From positions 1-35,115 of the IMG/VR virus record IMGVR_UViG_3300044998_001225: 35,115 nt of DNA. One strand, 5' to 3'. The translations under genes and the position numbers were made by a program. The first letter of the stretch is position 1. The number at the start of each line of letters is the position of its first letter. The notes below the pieces were generated by a model. That model did no database searches, was not told the DNA's origin, and saw nothing but the letters and a program-made list of their open reading frames with translations. This DNA comes from a virus. Positions 6,552-13,947 of this stretch are shown piece after piece.

Positions 6552-8905
6552 GGCGCCTCCCGGGCGGAAGGCGTCTGCCGGAACAGGCCGCGCGAGTCCC
6601 TCGCCCCGCGCTCGACCGGCAGGTTCGCCAGCGACCAGGCGACGATCCGGTCGAAGTCGGCGGCGGGCGACGACCCGCGCCAAGCGTCGGCCTCCTCGTC
6701 GATCCGCTCGCCCGTGTAGACGGCGGGCCGGTGGCCCCAGCGGGCGAGGCCGTCGGCGGACGACCAGTCCGGCTCCTTGGCGAGCTCGCACCGCAGCGAG
6801 GTCACCCTGTAGACGCCCTTGCCCGCGAGCTCCACGTTGTCGCCCCGCCAGACCAGGTCCCCGTCCGGGCGGAAGAGCAAGTCCGAAGACCATTCCGCCA
6901 GGCGCCGGGGCCGGGAGAGCCGCCGGAAAAGGGCCAGGCAACACCGGTCGCAAAGGGCCTGCGAGGTCACCGCGGGGTCGGTCCAACCGTACCGGAGCTT
7001 CGCCCCCACCCAGTTCGCCGGGCGCTCGTCCGGGCCAAGGCCGGGGTCCTCCGCGTCCTCGTCCACCTTGTAGGACTGGACAACTTTCCCCGTCCGCGGG
7101 TCGTAACCGGTCACCCGGACGTCCGTCGCCTCGGGCGGGAGGACCGTCTCCCGGAACGTCCGGTACAAGAACTGACCGGCCACAAAGAACGCGTCCTCGC
7201 CGGAAAACCCGGCGGCCGAGGCCTCCGCCGCCGCCTCCTCCACCGTCGGGCGCAGGGTCAAAACGGGCGCCGTCCCCAGCCCCTCCGGGCTCCGCGCCCG
7301 GAACACCGTCCCCGCCGCGGTCGGGACGAAGCCGTAGAACCAGTCGGCGGCGTAATTGTCGAAGAGCCGCCTCACCCAGTCGGCGGCGGTGTCCCCCGGC
7401 TCGACCAGCGCCGACCACTCGCCCCGCGTGCAAGAGGCGTTCAAAGGGACGGTGAAGCCGGACTCCTCGATGTCGAACCGGGCCGGGTCTGCCAGCACCG
7501 TCCCGACCAGCGCCTTCAGCGCCGCCGTGAACGTCAGCCCGTCGAGCGGGACCAAGTCCTGGAACCTGTACTGCTCGAGCCGCGCCCAGCGGTCGCGCAC
7601 GTCGAAAGCGACCCTGTCGGCGTCCTCGTAAGGCGTCGACTCCGAGCTCGGAGGCTGAGAGACCCCGCCGATCACCAGCCCGCCCCCGGCGAACCGGGCC
7701 CGCACCGGCCGGTTCAGCCCGGTGCGGAACCCCTCCAGCCCGCCCGTCCGCTCAAGGGCCAGGCCGAGGCTGACCGAGTCGGCGGTCTCGCCGACCGTCA
7801 GCACCGCCTCCGTCACCTTGTCCGACAGGTCGGTCGGCGCGTCGGCGGTGTCGGCCCGGACCCCGCTGAACTCGCAGTAGGCGCCGTAAACGGCGGGCGA
7901 ACGGGCGCCGCCGGTCAAAGAGACCCGGATCCGGCACACCCGCCCCGTCTCCCCGGCGACGAACGGCGAAGAGCCGTCCGGGGCCGTGAGCGCCGAGCCC
8001 ACCGTGCCGCCATAAAGGTCGTGGAACACGGTCAGGTTCGGCCCGGCTTGGCCGTCCTGGACGTCCTCGGGAAAGGCGAGGAGCTCCGAGACCGCGGCGC
8101 CGGGAGAGACGAACTGGAGAGGGGCGAGCTGGAGCTGGGCCGCGCGGGGCCCGCCCGGCGAGGACCGGGCCCTGACCCAGAAGGGGCCGCCCGGACAGAC
8201 CTCCGTCGCCGACTCGTCCAAGTCGGCGAAGACGTGCGAGAAACCGTTCCCGCCAGAGCCGACCACGAGCAGCTCCCGCCGCCTCGTCGGCACCAGCAGC
8301 AAGTGCTGGTAAGACTGCTGTTTAGCGTCGCCGCCCTCCGCCCCGCTCGCCTGGCCCTCGCCGACGGCCTTCCCGTCCTTGTAGACCCGCACGAGCCCGC
8401 CGCGGAAGACCTCCAGCGCCACCCCCGACGCCTTGGTCCCTGTCCCTCCCCAGCCGCACTCGAAGTCCGCGTCGCCCACCGAGCCGCTCGGGGAGAAAGA
8501 AAACCAGCCGACCAGGAACGGCTGGTCCGCCGCGTAAGAGGCGGTCGTCGCGACCACCTCGTCGGCGGTCAAACCGGCGCCGTAGTGCCAATAGTCGCCG
8601 GTCCCCCCGGTGGCCACCTGCCGCCATTTTCCGGGCGTCGTGAACGACAGGGCCGAGGACTGGAGCCGCGCGTAGATCCCGGTGAACGTCGTCGCCCACT
8701 CCGGGGTCAGGAACGCCGGTCTGAGCAGCACAGTCCCGCTGACCGGCTCTTGCCAAACGCCGGAAGACAGCTCGGGGTCGAACCCCCTGGCCAAAGCGTC
8801 CTTCCCCGGGTACAGGCACTGCGCGAGGACCGAGAGCGGGTACACCCCTACCCGGCTCTGCGGGTAGTCGGCCTCGACGACCAGGGGAGAGGCCCGACCG
8901 CTCAC
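6548..8905 (-). CDS. Baseplate hub / tail-associated protein
   Basis: The protein has 785 residues. GTG 8905 overlaps the tape-measure stop as GTGA. The gene sits directly downstream of the tape measure, where siphoviruses encode distal tail and hub (Dit/Tal, gp27-like) proteins. The C-terminal half includes 'GEWSALVEPGDTAADWVRRLFDNYAADWFYGFVP' in two halves, followed by 'VTGYDPRTGKVVQSYKV' and 'WRGDNVELAGKGVYRVTSL'. Those latter segments resemble the beta-barrel domains of phage hub proteins, where field-like barrels end in 'G..Y.V..l'. Length is within the range of fused Dit-Tal proteins. The family assignment rests on order and general style, not a specific signature. Confidence 0.65.
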   Translation of the reverse strand: MSGRASPLVVEADYPQSRVGVYPLSVLAQCLYPGKDALARGFDPELSSGVWQEPVSGTVLLRPAFLTPEWATTFTGIYARLQSSALSFTTPGKWRQVATGGTGDYWHYGAGLTADEVVATTASYAADQPFLVGWFSFSPSGSVGDADFECGWGGTGTKASGVALEVFRGGLVRVYKDGKAVGEGQASGAEGGDAKQQSYQHLLLVPTRRRELLVVGSGGNGFSHVFADLDESATEVCPGGPFWVRARSSPGGPRAAQLQLAPLQFVSPGAAVSELLAFPEDVQDGQAGPNLTVFHDLYGGTVGSALTAPDGSSPFVAGETGRVCRIRVSLTGGARSPAVYGAYCEFSGVRADTADAPTDLSDKVTEAVLTVGETADSVSLGLALERTGGLEGFRTGLNRPVRARFAGGGLVIGGVSQPPSSESTPYEDADRVAFDVRDRWARLEQYRFQDLVPLDGLTFTAALKALVGTVLADPARFDIEESGFTVPLNASCTRGEWSALVEPGDTAADWVRRLFDNYAADWFYGFVPTAAGTVFRARSPEGLGTAPVLTLRPTVEEAAAEASAAGFSGEDAFFVAGQFLYRTFRETVLPPEATDVRVTGYDPRTGKVVQSYKVDEDAEDPGLGPDERPANWVGAKLRYGWTDPAVTSQALCDRCCLALFRRLSRPRRLAEWSSDLLFRPDGDLVWRGDNVELAGKGVYRVTSLRCELAKEPDWSSADGLARWGHRPAVYTGERIDEEADAWRGSSPAADFDRIVAWSLANLPVERGARDSRGLFRQTPSAREAP

Positions 8906-10347
8906 CGCGCCATCGGCCCCGCGGCCATCGAGCGCCGCATGTCGGCGGTGATCATGCCGATGCCGAGCGCGACGAGCCGGGCCCCGTCCCGACCGGCCCC
9001 TTTCCGCCGCATCGCGCCGAGAGCGACAGGGGTCACGCCGAAAGCCCCGAGGTCGCCGCCCCCCAGCGCCGCCCGCTGGAGGTCCACGGACCGGGCCGTG
9101 TTCCGCTCGATCTCCTTCAAAATTTGCGTCTGCACCCTGGCCGCCTCCTCCGCGGGCGAGGCCGTCTCAGGAAGGCCCTCCTCCTCCCGCCGCTGCCTCC
9201 TCTCGTCGCGCCGCTTCTCGGCCTCCCGCTGGGCCTCGCGGAGCCTGGCCATCTCCCGGAACGCCTCCCCGGACCCGCCGAGCCTCGCGCCAGCCGACCG
9301 CACGGCCCAGCCGAGCGGCACGGTTTTCAGCCACCAGTCGACGAACTCCTTCACGTTCGTGAAAAAGTTGCGGGTCGCGTCGGCGGCGTCGAGCAGGACG
9401 GCGCCGACCTCGATCAGCGCGTCCTTCAATTCGAGACCGCCGCCCATCACCTCGGCCATGTCGGAGGCCAGGTCGGCCACGAAAGTCCCAAAATCGGCCA
9501 GCACGCCGGACTCCCCAAGGTCCTCGACCGCCTTGGTGAACTCCTGGACCATCGGCACCAGGGCCGTGTTGAACCCCGTGCCGATCTGGACCATCGCCTG
9601 GTCCATCGCGATCCCGAAGTTCTCGATCGAGTTTTTGGCCGACTCGCCCGCCCGGGCCGTCTTCGAAAGGCCGTCCACGATCGCCTCGAGCGCCTGCGTC
9701 CCGGTCACGCCGCGCTTCTTCAGCTCCTCCGTGTCGCTGGTGCCGAACCGCTCCTTCAAGAGCCCGTGCACCGGCAACGACCGCTCCATGAACTGCAAGA
9801 GCTCCTCGCCCTGGAGGTGCGGCTTTGCCGCGATCTGCGCCGCCACCCGGAGCAGGCCCAGCAGCTCGTTCCCGCCTCCGCCGACCCTCGCGTTCGCGTT
9901 CGCGAACTCCCGGATCGCGAGTTCAGCGAACGCGCGCGAAAGCCCGGACTGGCGCATCAAAAGGAAGCCGCGGACCGCGTCCTCCGGCCCTGCCCCCGGG
10001 GCCTTCGCGATGTCCATCAAGGACTTCATCGCGTCCTTGGCCGCGGTCGCCGACCCCTCGACCGCCTCCAGGGCCTTGACCAGCGCGTCGAACTCGGCCG
10101 CCTTCCGCCCCGCCGCGACCATGAACCCCGCCGTCCCGGCCGTGAAGGCCGCGAGGGCCGCCACGACCCCGGCGACGGCGCTCCCCACGACCATCGCCCC
10201 GGCCCGCAAGGGCCCCCAGGCCTTCCCAGCGGAAGCGAAGGCCGACTGGTTCGACCGCGTGGCGGCCGTCACCGACGCCGCCTCGCGCTTGTACTGCGAG
10301 GCGTCGAGGCGATAGCGCGTGATGAGCTCGTCGATGACTACAGGCAT
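8902..10347 (-). CDS. Tail tape measure protein (short)
   Basis: The protein has 481 residues and an ATG at 10347, ten bases inside the end of the frameshifted chaperone product. The N-terminus (VIDELITRYRLDASQYKR) is the usual tape-measure opening. It is followed by a hydrophobic Ala/Gly/Val segment at residues ~50-80 and long Ala-rich helices. A charged coiled-coil rich in Arg/Glu (REAQREAEKRRDERRQRR) begins near residue 370. Position directly behind the G/GT pair is diagnostic. At roughly 0.15 nm per residue its length predicts a tail near 70 nm, short for a siphovirus. GTGA overlap with the hub gene. Confidence 0.85.
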   Translation of the reverse strand: MPVVIDELITRYRLDASQYKREAASVTAATRSNQSAFASAGKAWGPLRAGAMVVGSAVAGVVAALAAFTAGTAGFMVAAGRKAAEFDALVKALEAVEGSATAAKDAMKSLMDIAKAPGAGPEDAVRGFLLMRQSGLSRAFAELAIREFANANARVGGGGNELLGLLRVAAQIAAKPHLQGEELLQFMERSLPVHGLLKERFGTSDTEELKKRGVTGTQALEAIVDGLSKTARAGESAKNSIENFGIAMDQAMVQIGTGFNTALVPMVQEFTKAVEDLGESGVLADFGTFVADLASDMAEVMGGGLELKDALIEVGAVLLDAADATRNFFTNVKEFVDWWLKTVPLGWAVRSAGARLGGSGEAFREMARLREAQREAEKRRDERRQRREEEGLPETASPAEEAARVQTQILKEIERNTARSVDLQRAALGGGDLGAFGVTPVALGAMRRKGAGRDGARLVALGIGMITADMRRSMAAGPMAR

Positions 10348-10918
10348 GGCCGTTGAGGCTCGAGCGCCTCCAAAGCGAGGTACGCCGCGAGGGCCCGCTC
10401 TTCCTCGCGCCCGAGCTGCTCAGGCAAGCGGCCCGGAAAATGGCGCCCGCAGACCTTCAGGACGAACCGTCGCCACTTTCCCTCGTCCCCGGAGAGTTTT
10501 TTTTGGCGTCCTCCACCAGCCTGGCCAGCCGCACCGCGTCCACCGTCTTCGAGGCCTGCTCGATCCTGGACATCAAGAACCTGGCCAGGTCCCCGCACTC
10601 GGCGACCATCACACAGGCCTCCCGAGGCGTGACCGGCGGGTCCACCGCGAGCGCCGAGACCAGGTAGGCCACCGCCGCGTCCTCGACCGTGGCGGGGACC
10701 AGCCCGGCCAGGCCGACCGCCTCGAGCCGGGCGCCGTCCATCTCCAAAAGCGAGGCGTACCACCGAGCCCCGTCCTCGTACATCTTCTGGGTCTCGGAGA
10801 AACCGCCGAGCGTCCGGAACACGAGCGCGGCCCCGCAAGGAAGCTGGACCGTCACCGTCTTCGACTCGGGCCGGTACGATCGCAGGATGTCGAGAAAGCT
10901 CTTAGCGGCCTGTTCCAT
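10338..10918 (-). CDS. Tail assembly chaperone fusion G-T, made by -1 frameshift
   Basis: Two overlapping frames lie upstream of the tape measure. The 0 frame (10918 to 10457) ends 40 bases after a canonical slippery heptamer A AAA AAC (complement of 10496-10502). The -1 frame is open from there to a TAG at 10338-10340. Slippage would join ...EDAKKN to LSGDEGKWRRF... and give about 193 residues. The T part ends EALEPQRPCL. In lambda and most siphoviruses, G and GT bind the tape measure and recruit tail-tube subunits, and the same programmed shift sets their ratio. The frame relation and heptamer are seen directly. The efficiency is not known. Confidence 0.88.
10457..10918 (-). CDS. Tail assembly chaperone G (unshifted product)
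   Basis: The protein has 153 residues. ATG 10918 is preceded by AGGAG with a 4-base gap, a good Shine-Dalgarno that lies inside the opposite-strand lipoprotein gene. The N-terminus (EQAAKSFLDILRSYRPESK, then VTVQLPCGAALVFR) followed by helical sequence is typical of siphovirus chaperones. The last residues after the slip site (SPGTRESGDGSS) form a short polar tail unique to the unshifted form. Located between the major tail protein and the tape measure. Its first 32 bases overlap head-to-head with the 5' end of the lipoprotein gene. Confidence 0.88.
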   Translation of the reverse strand: MEQAAKSFLDILRSYRPESKTVTVQLPCGAALVFRTLGGFSETQKMYEDGARWYASLLEMDGARLEAVGLAGLVPATVEDAAVAYLVSALAVDPPVTPREACVMVAECGDLARFLMSRIEQASKTVDAVRLARLVEDAKKNSPGTRESGDGSS

Positions 10919-11171
10919 CGCGCTCCTCGCGGGATGCGGCCCTTACGACGGCGGGCACGCGAAGTTCCGCAGCGTCACCGTCGTCGACGGCCAAGGCAGG
11001 GCCGTCATCAAGCTCCAGGCCGAGGACGGCGACGGCGCCCTCACCTTCGTCGACGGGGCGAGCGGCGAAGCCAGGCTCCTCGTCGGAGAGGTCGACGGCA
11101 AGGCCTCGGTCACCGTCAAAGACGGCGAAGGGCGCTCCAAGACGGTCATGGCCGAGGACGCTCACGAATAG
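10887..11171 (+). CDS. Lipoprotein moron, candidate superinfection-exclusion protein
   Basis: This 94-residue protein on the strand opposite to the late operon starts at ATG 10887. It has a classic lipoprotein signal: positive N-terminus (MSRK), hydrophobic core and lipobox LLAGC with Cys17. The mature part holds three beta-rich repeats (FRSVTVVDGQGRAVIKLQAE, then GALTFVDG..ARLLV, then ASVTVKDGEGRSKTV). It fills the only gap (10919-11161) between the tail protein and chaperone genes. It overlaps both at its ends, antisense. Phage lipoproteins in such positions often block entry of related phages; here that role is inference. TACGAT 6 bases before the ATG could be a -10 box for a leaderless mRNA. 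No other function is visible. Confidence 0.75.
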   Translation: MSRKLLAACSIALLAGCGPYDGGHAKFRSVTVVDGQGRAVIKLQAEDGDGALTFVDGASGEARLLVGEVDGKASVTVKDGEGRSKTVMAEDAHE

Positions 11172-11953
11172 GTCGGCGCCCCCTGGAGCACGAGCGAGCC
11201 GGACGCCGTGACCAGCCCCCCGCTCGCGCACGACACTTTGAGCGACTCCACGACCGCGGTCGCGGTATAGGTCGCCGCCCCCGCGTCCCAGCTGAGCGAA
11301 AGGAGCGCGTCCCCGCTGAAGCAGACCCCCCAGAGCGAGCCGCCGCCCGGGGCCGTGCCCGGAGCCCCCTGTTGCTCGAACGTCGCCGAATACGCCTGCT
11401 GGGAGCCGCGCTCCGCGCTGTGCGAGAGCGCGGTGAGGACCATCGGCAAAGAAAAGGCGAGCGGGCCGAAGGTCAGGGCCACGGCCCCCTTGGTGATCCC
11501 GGACAGGCCGGACGAGCGAAAATCGGTCATCAGCGAGACCGCGCTCCCGCTCGGGACGAACGACTCGGTCGTGAGCACCACCTTCCGAGCCCCGACCACC
11601 TGTCCCCACTCGAACTCGTCGGCCATGCCGGAAGAGTCCGAGACAGGGATGGCGAGAGACAGGTCCCACGACCGGAGCTGGCCAAGGAGCGAGCCGCTCC
11701 CCGGGTTCCATACGCTGGTGTCCAAAGCCGTCGACTTCCGCCCCCCGGACGTCCCGTCGTGGTCGAGCAAGACCTCGAACGAGTGCCGGAAAGCCCGCTT
11801 GGCGACCTGCGTGTAAGAGTCGGTCGCCGCGATCCCTTCGCTCTGCACGGTCGTGGCCGAGCCGTCCATCGAGGCCATCACCAGGTCGGCCAAATAATCG
11901 TTGCCGTCCAGGCTGTAGGCCGCGACCGTCAACCCTGTTTCCCGGGCGCTCAT
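11162..11953 (-). CDS. Major tail (tube) protein
   Basis: The protein has 263 residues and starts at ATG 11953. The sequence is almost entirely short beta-strands with Ser/Thr/Gly/Ala turns (DGNDYLADLVMASMDGSATT, GSLLGQLRSWDLSLAIPVS, QQAYSATFEQQG). The ending, VTASGSLVLQGAPTYS, is usual for tube-forming proteins. Order supports this: neck genes upstream in transcription, chaperones and tape measure downstream. No Shine-Dalgarno is seen. GCGTACC lies 7 bases before the ATG, and a sigma-70-like leftward promoter lies about 60 bases upstream. The 3' end overlaps the convergent lipoprotein gene by 10 bases. Confidence 0.75.
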   Translation of the reverse strand: MSARETGLTVAAYSLDGNDYLADLVMASMDGSATTVQSEGIAATDSYTQVAKRAFRHSFEVLLDHDGTSGGRKSTALDTSVWNPGSGSLLGQLRSWDLSLAIPVSDSSGMADEFEWGQVVGARKVVLTTESFVPSGSAVSLMTDFRSSGLSGITKGAVALTFGPLAFSLPMVLTALSHSAERGSQQAYSATFEQQGAPGTAPGGGSLWGVCFSGDALLSLSWDAGAATYTATAVVESLKVSCASGGLVTASGSLVLQGAPTYS

Positions 11954-12012
11954 GCCGAAAGGTACGCACGCAAGCCCGGCCAGACCTGAGAACCAGTAAA
12001 ACCACCAGTCCC

Positions 12013-12042
12013 ATTATAGTCCCAATTCCCTTGGTGCGACAA
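12013..12042 (-). promoter_or_regulatory. Leftward sigma-70-like promoter upstream of the major tail gene
   Basis: Read on the minus strand, TTGTCG (12042-12037) and a perfect TATAAT (12018-12013) are separated by 18 bases. Transcription would start near 12006, about 53 bases before the tail gene's ATG. The -35 box overlaps that of the opposing promoter at 12031-12059. Confidence 0.5.
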
Positions 12043-12059
12043 GGAAAAGGACGCATAAT
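12031..12059 (+). promoter_or_regulatory. Rightward promoter of the two-gene moron unit
   Basis: TTGGTG (12031-12036), a 17-base spacer and CATAAT (12054-12059) lie just ahead of the rightward gene at 12095. An A/G-rich leader carries GAGG nine bases before that ATG. Such stand-alone promoters are the hallmark of phage morons expressed from the prophage. Confidence 0.55.
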
Positions 12060-12094
12060 AAGAGTGTCGGAGAGAGCCGACGAGGAAAAAGAAA

Positions 12095-12583
12095 ATGGAA
12101 ACAAAAAGCAGCTACAACACCGACGACACTCAAGAATTCGGGATCCTGGTGCATCCGTGCACGTCCGACCCGCTCGCTCACCCCTATCTCCTGACGACCG
12201 ACGATCGCTACCAGGAGGTCCTGGTCTTTGATACCGAGGAGGAGGCTGAGGAGCACGCGGCGGACTGGTACGCGCAATGGGGCCCAGACAATCCCTATCG
12301 GCTTGCGCACAACGAGCACGCTAAGCCCGACCTGCAGGTCGTCCCGTTGTACCGCGACAACTATGGCTGCCCCTGCGTCCGCGCCTACGCGGTGATCATG
12401 GACGGGCTGGACATGGTCCAAGTCTGCTGGACGGAATCCGAGTTTCGGTCTTGGTGGGGCGAGGGCAACAAGGGGCTAGAGGTCGTGTACAGCCCGGAGC
12501 AGCTGTACGAGCTGGCCGACGGCGACGATGACGAGCAAGCGCTGAACGAGGTGGCCGATGCGGCCGGGTGGGGTGAGCGATGA
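12095..12583 (+). CDS. Acidic moron protein, unknown
   Basis: This 162-residue, strongly acidic protein (TEEEAEEHAADWYAQWG, then ELADGDDDEQALNEVADA) lies on the strand opposite to the late genes. Its start is fixed by a GAGG 9 bases upstream and a promoter at 12031-12059. It has aromatic residues and a CPCVRAY segment but no domain I recognise. Acidity could point to a DNA-mimic or inhibitor type of protein, but that is only a guess. It is followed by a DNA-binding-like gene, so the two may form one regulated unit. A 16-codon ORF (12582-12632) overlaps its stop and the next start and may couple translation. Confidence 0.75.
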   Translation: METKSSYNTDDTQEFGILVHPCTSDPLAHPYLLTTDDRYQEVLVFDTEEEAEEHAADWYAQWGPDNPYRLAHNEHAKPDLQVVPLYRDNYGCPCVRAYAVIMDGLDMVQVCWTESEFRSWWGEGNKGLEVVYSPEQLYELADGDDDEQALNEVADAAGWGER

Positions 12584-12610
12584 GCGCCCAACACATGCAG
12601 GATTGGGACA

Positions 12611-12976
12611 ATGACCGTCCTGCATCCTAAGACGGGCCTCCCCTGGGTGCTCGCCCAGGACGAGGCTGGGATCGATTTTCGCCCTGGGCCCGAGGCCCAG
12701 GGCCTGATCGTCGATGCGGCAGGGACTGACCCTTCCAAGCTCGCGCGCGAGGTCAGAGAGCGGGGGCTCGAGGTACTCGAGCACGTGCGGGACACGTGGC
12801 CGACCGTCGCCGACGAGGCTTCGAGACTGGGCGTCTCGAAGCAGAGGATCATGGAGCTCGTGGCCGAAGAGCGCTACGACGCGCTCAAGATCGGTGGGAT
12901 CCTGCGGCTCAGGCCGAAAGACAGCGGGCCGAGGCCGAAGCCGGGAAGGCCGCCCAAGCCGCGCCCGGCCTCATGA
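12611..12976 (+). CDS. Small DNA-binding protein with excisionase-like helix-turn-helix (moron)
   Basis: The protein has 121 residues. Residues ~65-100 (TVADEASRLGVSKQRIMELV, then ALKIGGILRLRP) match the pattern of MerR/excisionase-type winged helices found in 'helix-turn-helix domain 17' proteins: a recognition helix, a wing and a basic end. The C-terminus is basic and Pro-rich (RPKPGRPPKPRP), probably disordered DNA-contacting sequence. It lies 27 bases behind the acidic moron gene on the same strand and converges with the neck gene (6-base overlap). It may regulate its own unit or act in recombination directionality. No integrase is visible nearby. Confidence 0.7.
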   Translation: MTVLHPKTGLPWVLAQDEAGIDFRPGPEAQGLIVDAAGTDPSKLAREVRERGLEVLEHVRDTWPTVADEASRLGVSKQRIMELVAEERYDALKIGGILRLRPKDSGPRPKPGRPPKPRPAS

Positions 12977-13519
12977 CCGCCCCGCTTTCCTGGCCGCGTC
13001 CCTCAAAAGGCGCTGGCGGGCCCGGAACCTGCGCTCGAGCAACCCCATCGGATAGCTGGAGCGCAGGTTCCTCCAGCCCATCAATCCACGGCCCACCATC
13101 AGCCGCGTCCCCGCCGGGTGCAGGACATACCGGGCATAGCTCACGCCCGAGCCGATCGCCACGTCGTAGACCCCGGCCCCGCGCCGGACGAACCGCACCG
13201 ACCGGCGCAACCGCCCGGTCTGGCGGTTGATCGGCAACAGCGGCGCCCTCAGCCGGGCCCTCCCCCGGCCCTTCGTCCCGCGCCTCGAGACGTCCCCCGT
13301 CTTCACATAGTTCACGGCCGCCGACCGCCCGCGGCCATAGGGGTTCCCCATCTCGTCGAGCCGCTTTTGAGAAAGCCCCCCGGCCGTGTTCTCGAAAAGG
13401 TCCTCCCTGCCCGCCCTCGCGAGCTCCCGCACCCCAGCGTCCAAGTCCGCCGCTATCCGCGCAAAACGCGCTTTTTGCGCGGATAGCAGACTGGCGAAGG
13501 AGCCGTGCCGCTTCGTCAC
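12971..13519 (-). CDS. Neck protein, HK97 gp10-like (minor tail/neck)
   Basis: The protein has 182 residues. GTG 13519 overlaps the upstream stop as GTGA. A helical N-terminus is followed by a basic middle (KGRGRARLRAPLLPINRQTG) and 'LRRSVRFVRRGAGVYDVAIGSGVSYARYV', here in two halves, then 'HPAGTRLMVGRGLMGW'. The pattern 'TG.LRrSv...v.Ig..v.YAryvh.G' is that of HK97-gp10-type neck proteins. Such proteins join the portal complex to the tail. The gene carries a perfect 15-bp inverted repeat near its 5' end (13452-13487; see findings). Confidence 0.75.
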   Translation of the reverse strand: MTKRHGSFASLLSAQKARFARIAADLDAGVRELARAGREDLFENTAGGLSQKRLDEMGNPYGRGRSAAVNYVKTGDVSRRGTKGRGRARLRAPLLPINRQTGRLRRSVRFVRRGAGVYDVAIGSGVSYARYVLHPAGTRLMVGRGLMGWRNLRSSYPMGLLERRFRARQRLLRDAARKAGRS

Positions 13520-13947
13520 TGGCCCCACCGCACGAAGACCTGGCAGCGAAAGCCGCACTGGACGGCGAACGCCCCCTCGGCGACGTCGAGCTGCGGCGAC
13601 GGGTCGAACTCCGACAAAACCGGCAGCTCGGCCACACCGGCCAGAAAACCGGGCGTCTCGACCTGGGCCGCCAAGGCGGCGAACTTCGCAACCGCCTCCT
13701 CCGCCCAGTCCAGGCCCGCCGACTTCGGGAACACGCCGAAAACATCGACAAAGATCGGCCAGGAAAGGCCGTCGACCGTCTGCCAGTCGGCCTCCATGCC
13801 GCGCAGGATCAAAGCCGCGTAAGGAAGGGCCGAGACCGTCTCGGAAGGGGGCCGCCAATAGACCTCCTTCAGCCCAGGCCAGGCCTCGGAGACCGCCACC
13901 CCCAGCGCCGTCAACACCGCGTTCCGCACCGCGCCGACCTGGGGCAT
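13516..13947 (-). CDS. Tail completion / tail terminator protein
   Basis: The protein has 143 residues. ATG 13947 overlaps the upstream stop as TGATG. N-terminal helix (GAVRNAVLTALG), a central strand segment (ALPYAALILRGMEADWQ), and the end 'QCGFRCQVFVRWGQ' are in the style of phage tail completion (gp17/Tc1-like) proteins of about 130-150 residues. It lies between head-closure and gp10-like genes, the normal neck module order. It would cap the head-proximal end of the tail tube. Assignment is from gene order and size, with modest sequence support. Confidence 0.6.
   Translation of the reverse strand: MPQVGAVRNAVLTALGVAVSEAWPGLKEVYWRPPSETVSALPYAALILRGMEADWQTVDGLSWPIFVDVFGVFPKSAGLDWAEEAVAKFAALAAQVETPGFLAGVAELPVLSEFDPSPQLDVAEGAFAVQCGFRCQVFVRWGQ

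Noticed and set aside
2961-7433. Longer version of the tail-tip ORF reaching 7433
   Set aside because: The upstream 880 bases lie in another frame of the hub gene and translate as Arg/Gly-rich sequence. The GTGA overlap at 6548-6551 gives a natural start.
6731-10315. A 1194-codon open frame on the plus strand
   Set aside because: It is antisense to the hub and tape-measure genes. It is rich in Arg/Pro/Gly as expected for the reverse complement of GC-biased codons, and it lacks domains or a ribosome site.
10379-10384. CGTACC copy 31 bases before the tape-measure start
   Set aside because: Too far from the start and within conserved chaperone codons; not counted as part of the start-proximal motif set.
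12582-12632. 16-codon ORF between the moron genes
   Set aside because: It is too short and overlaps both neighbours; perhaps only a coupling leader, so not listed as a gene.
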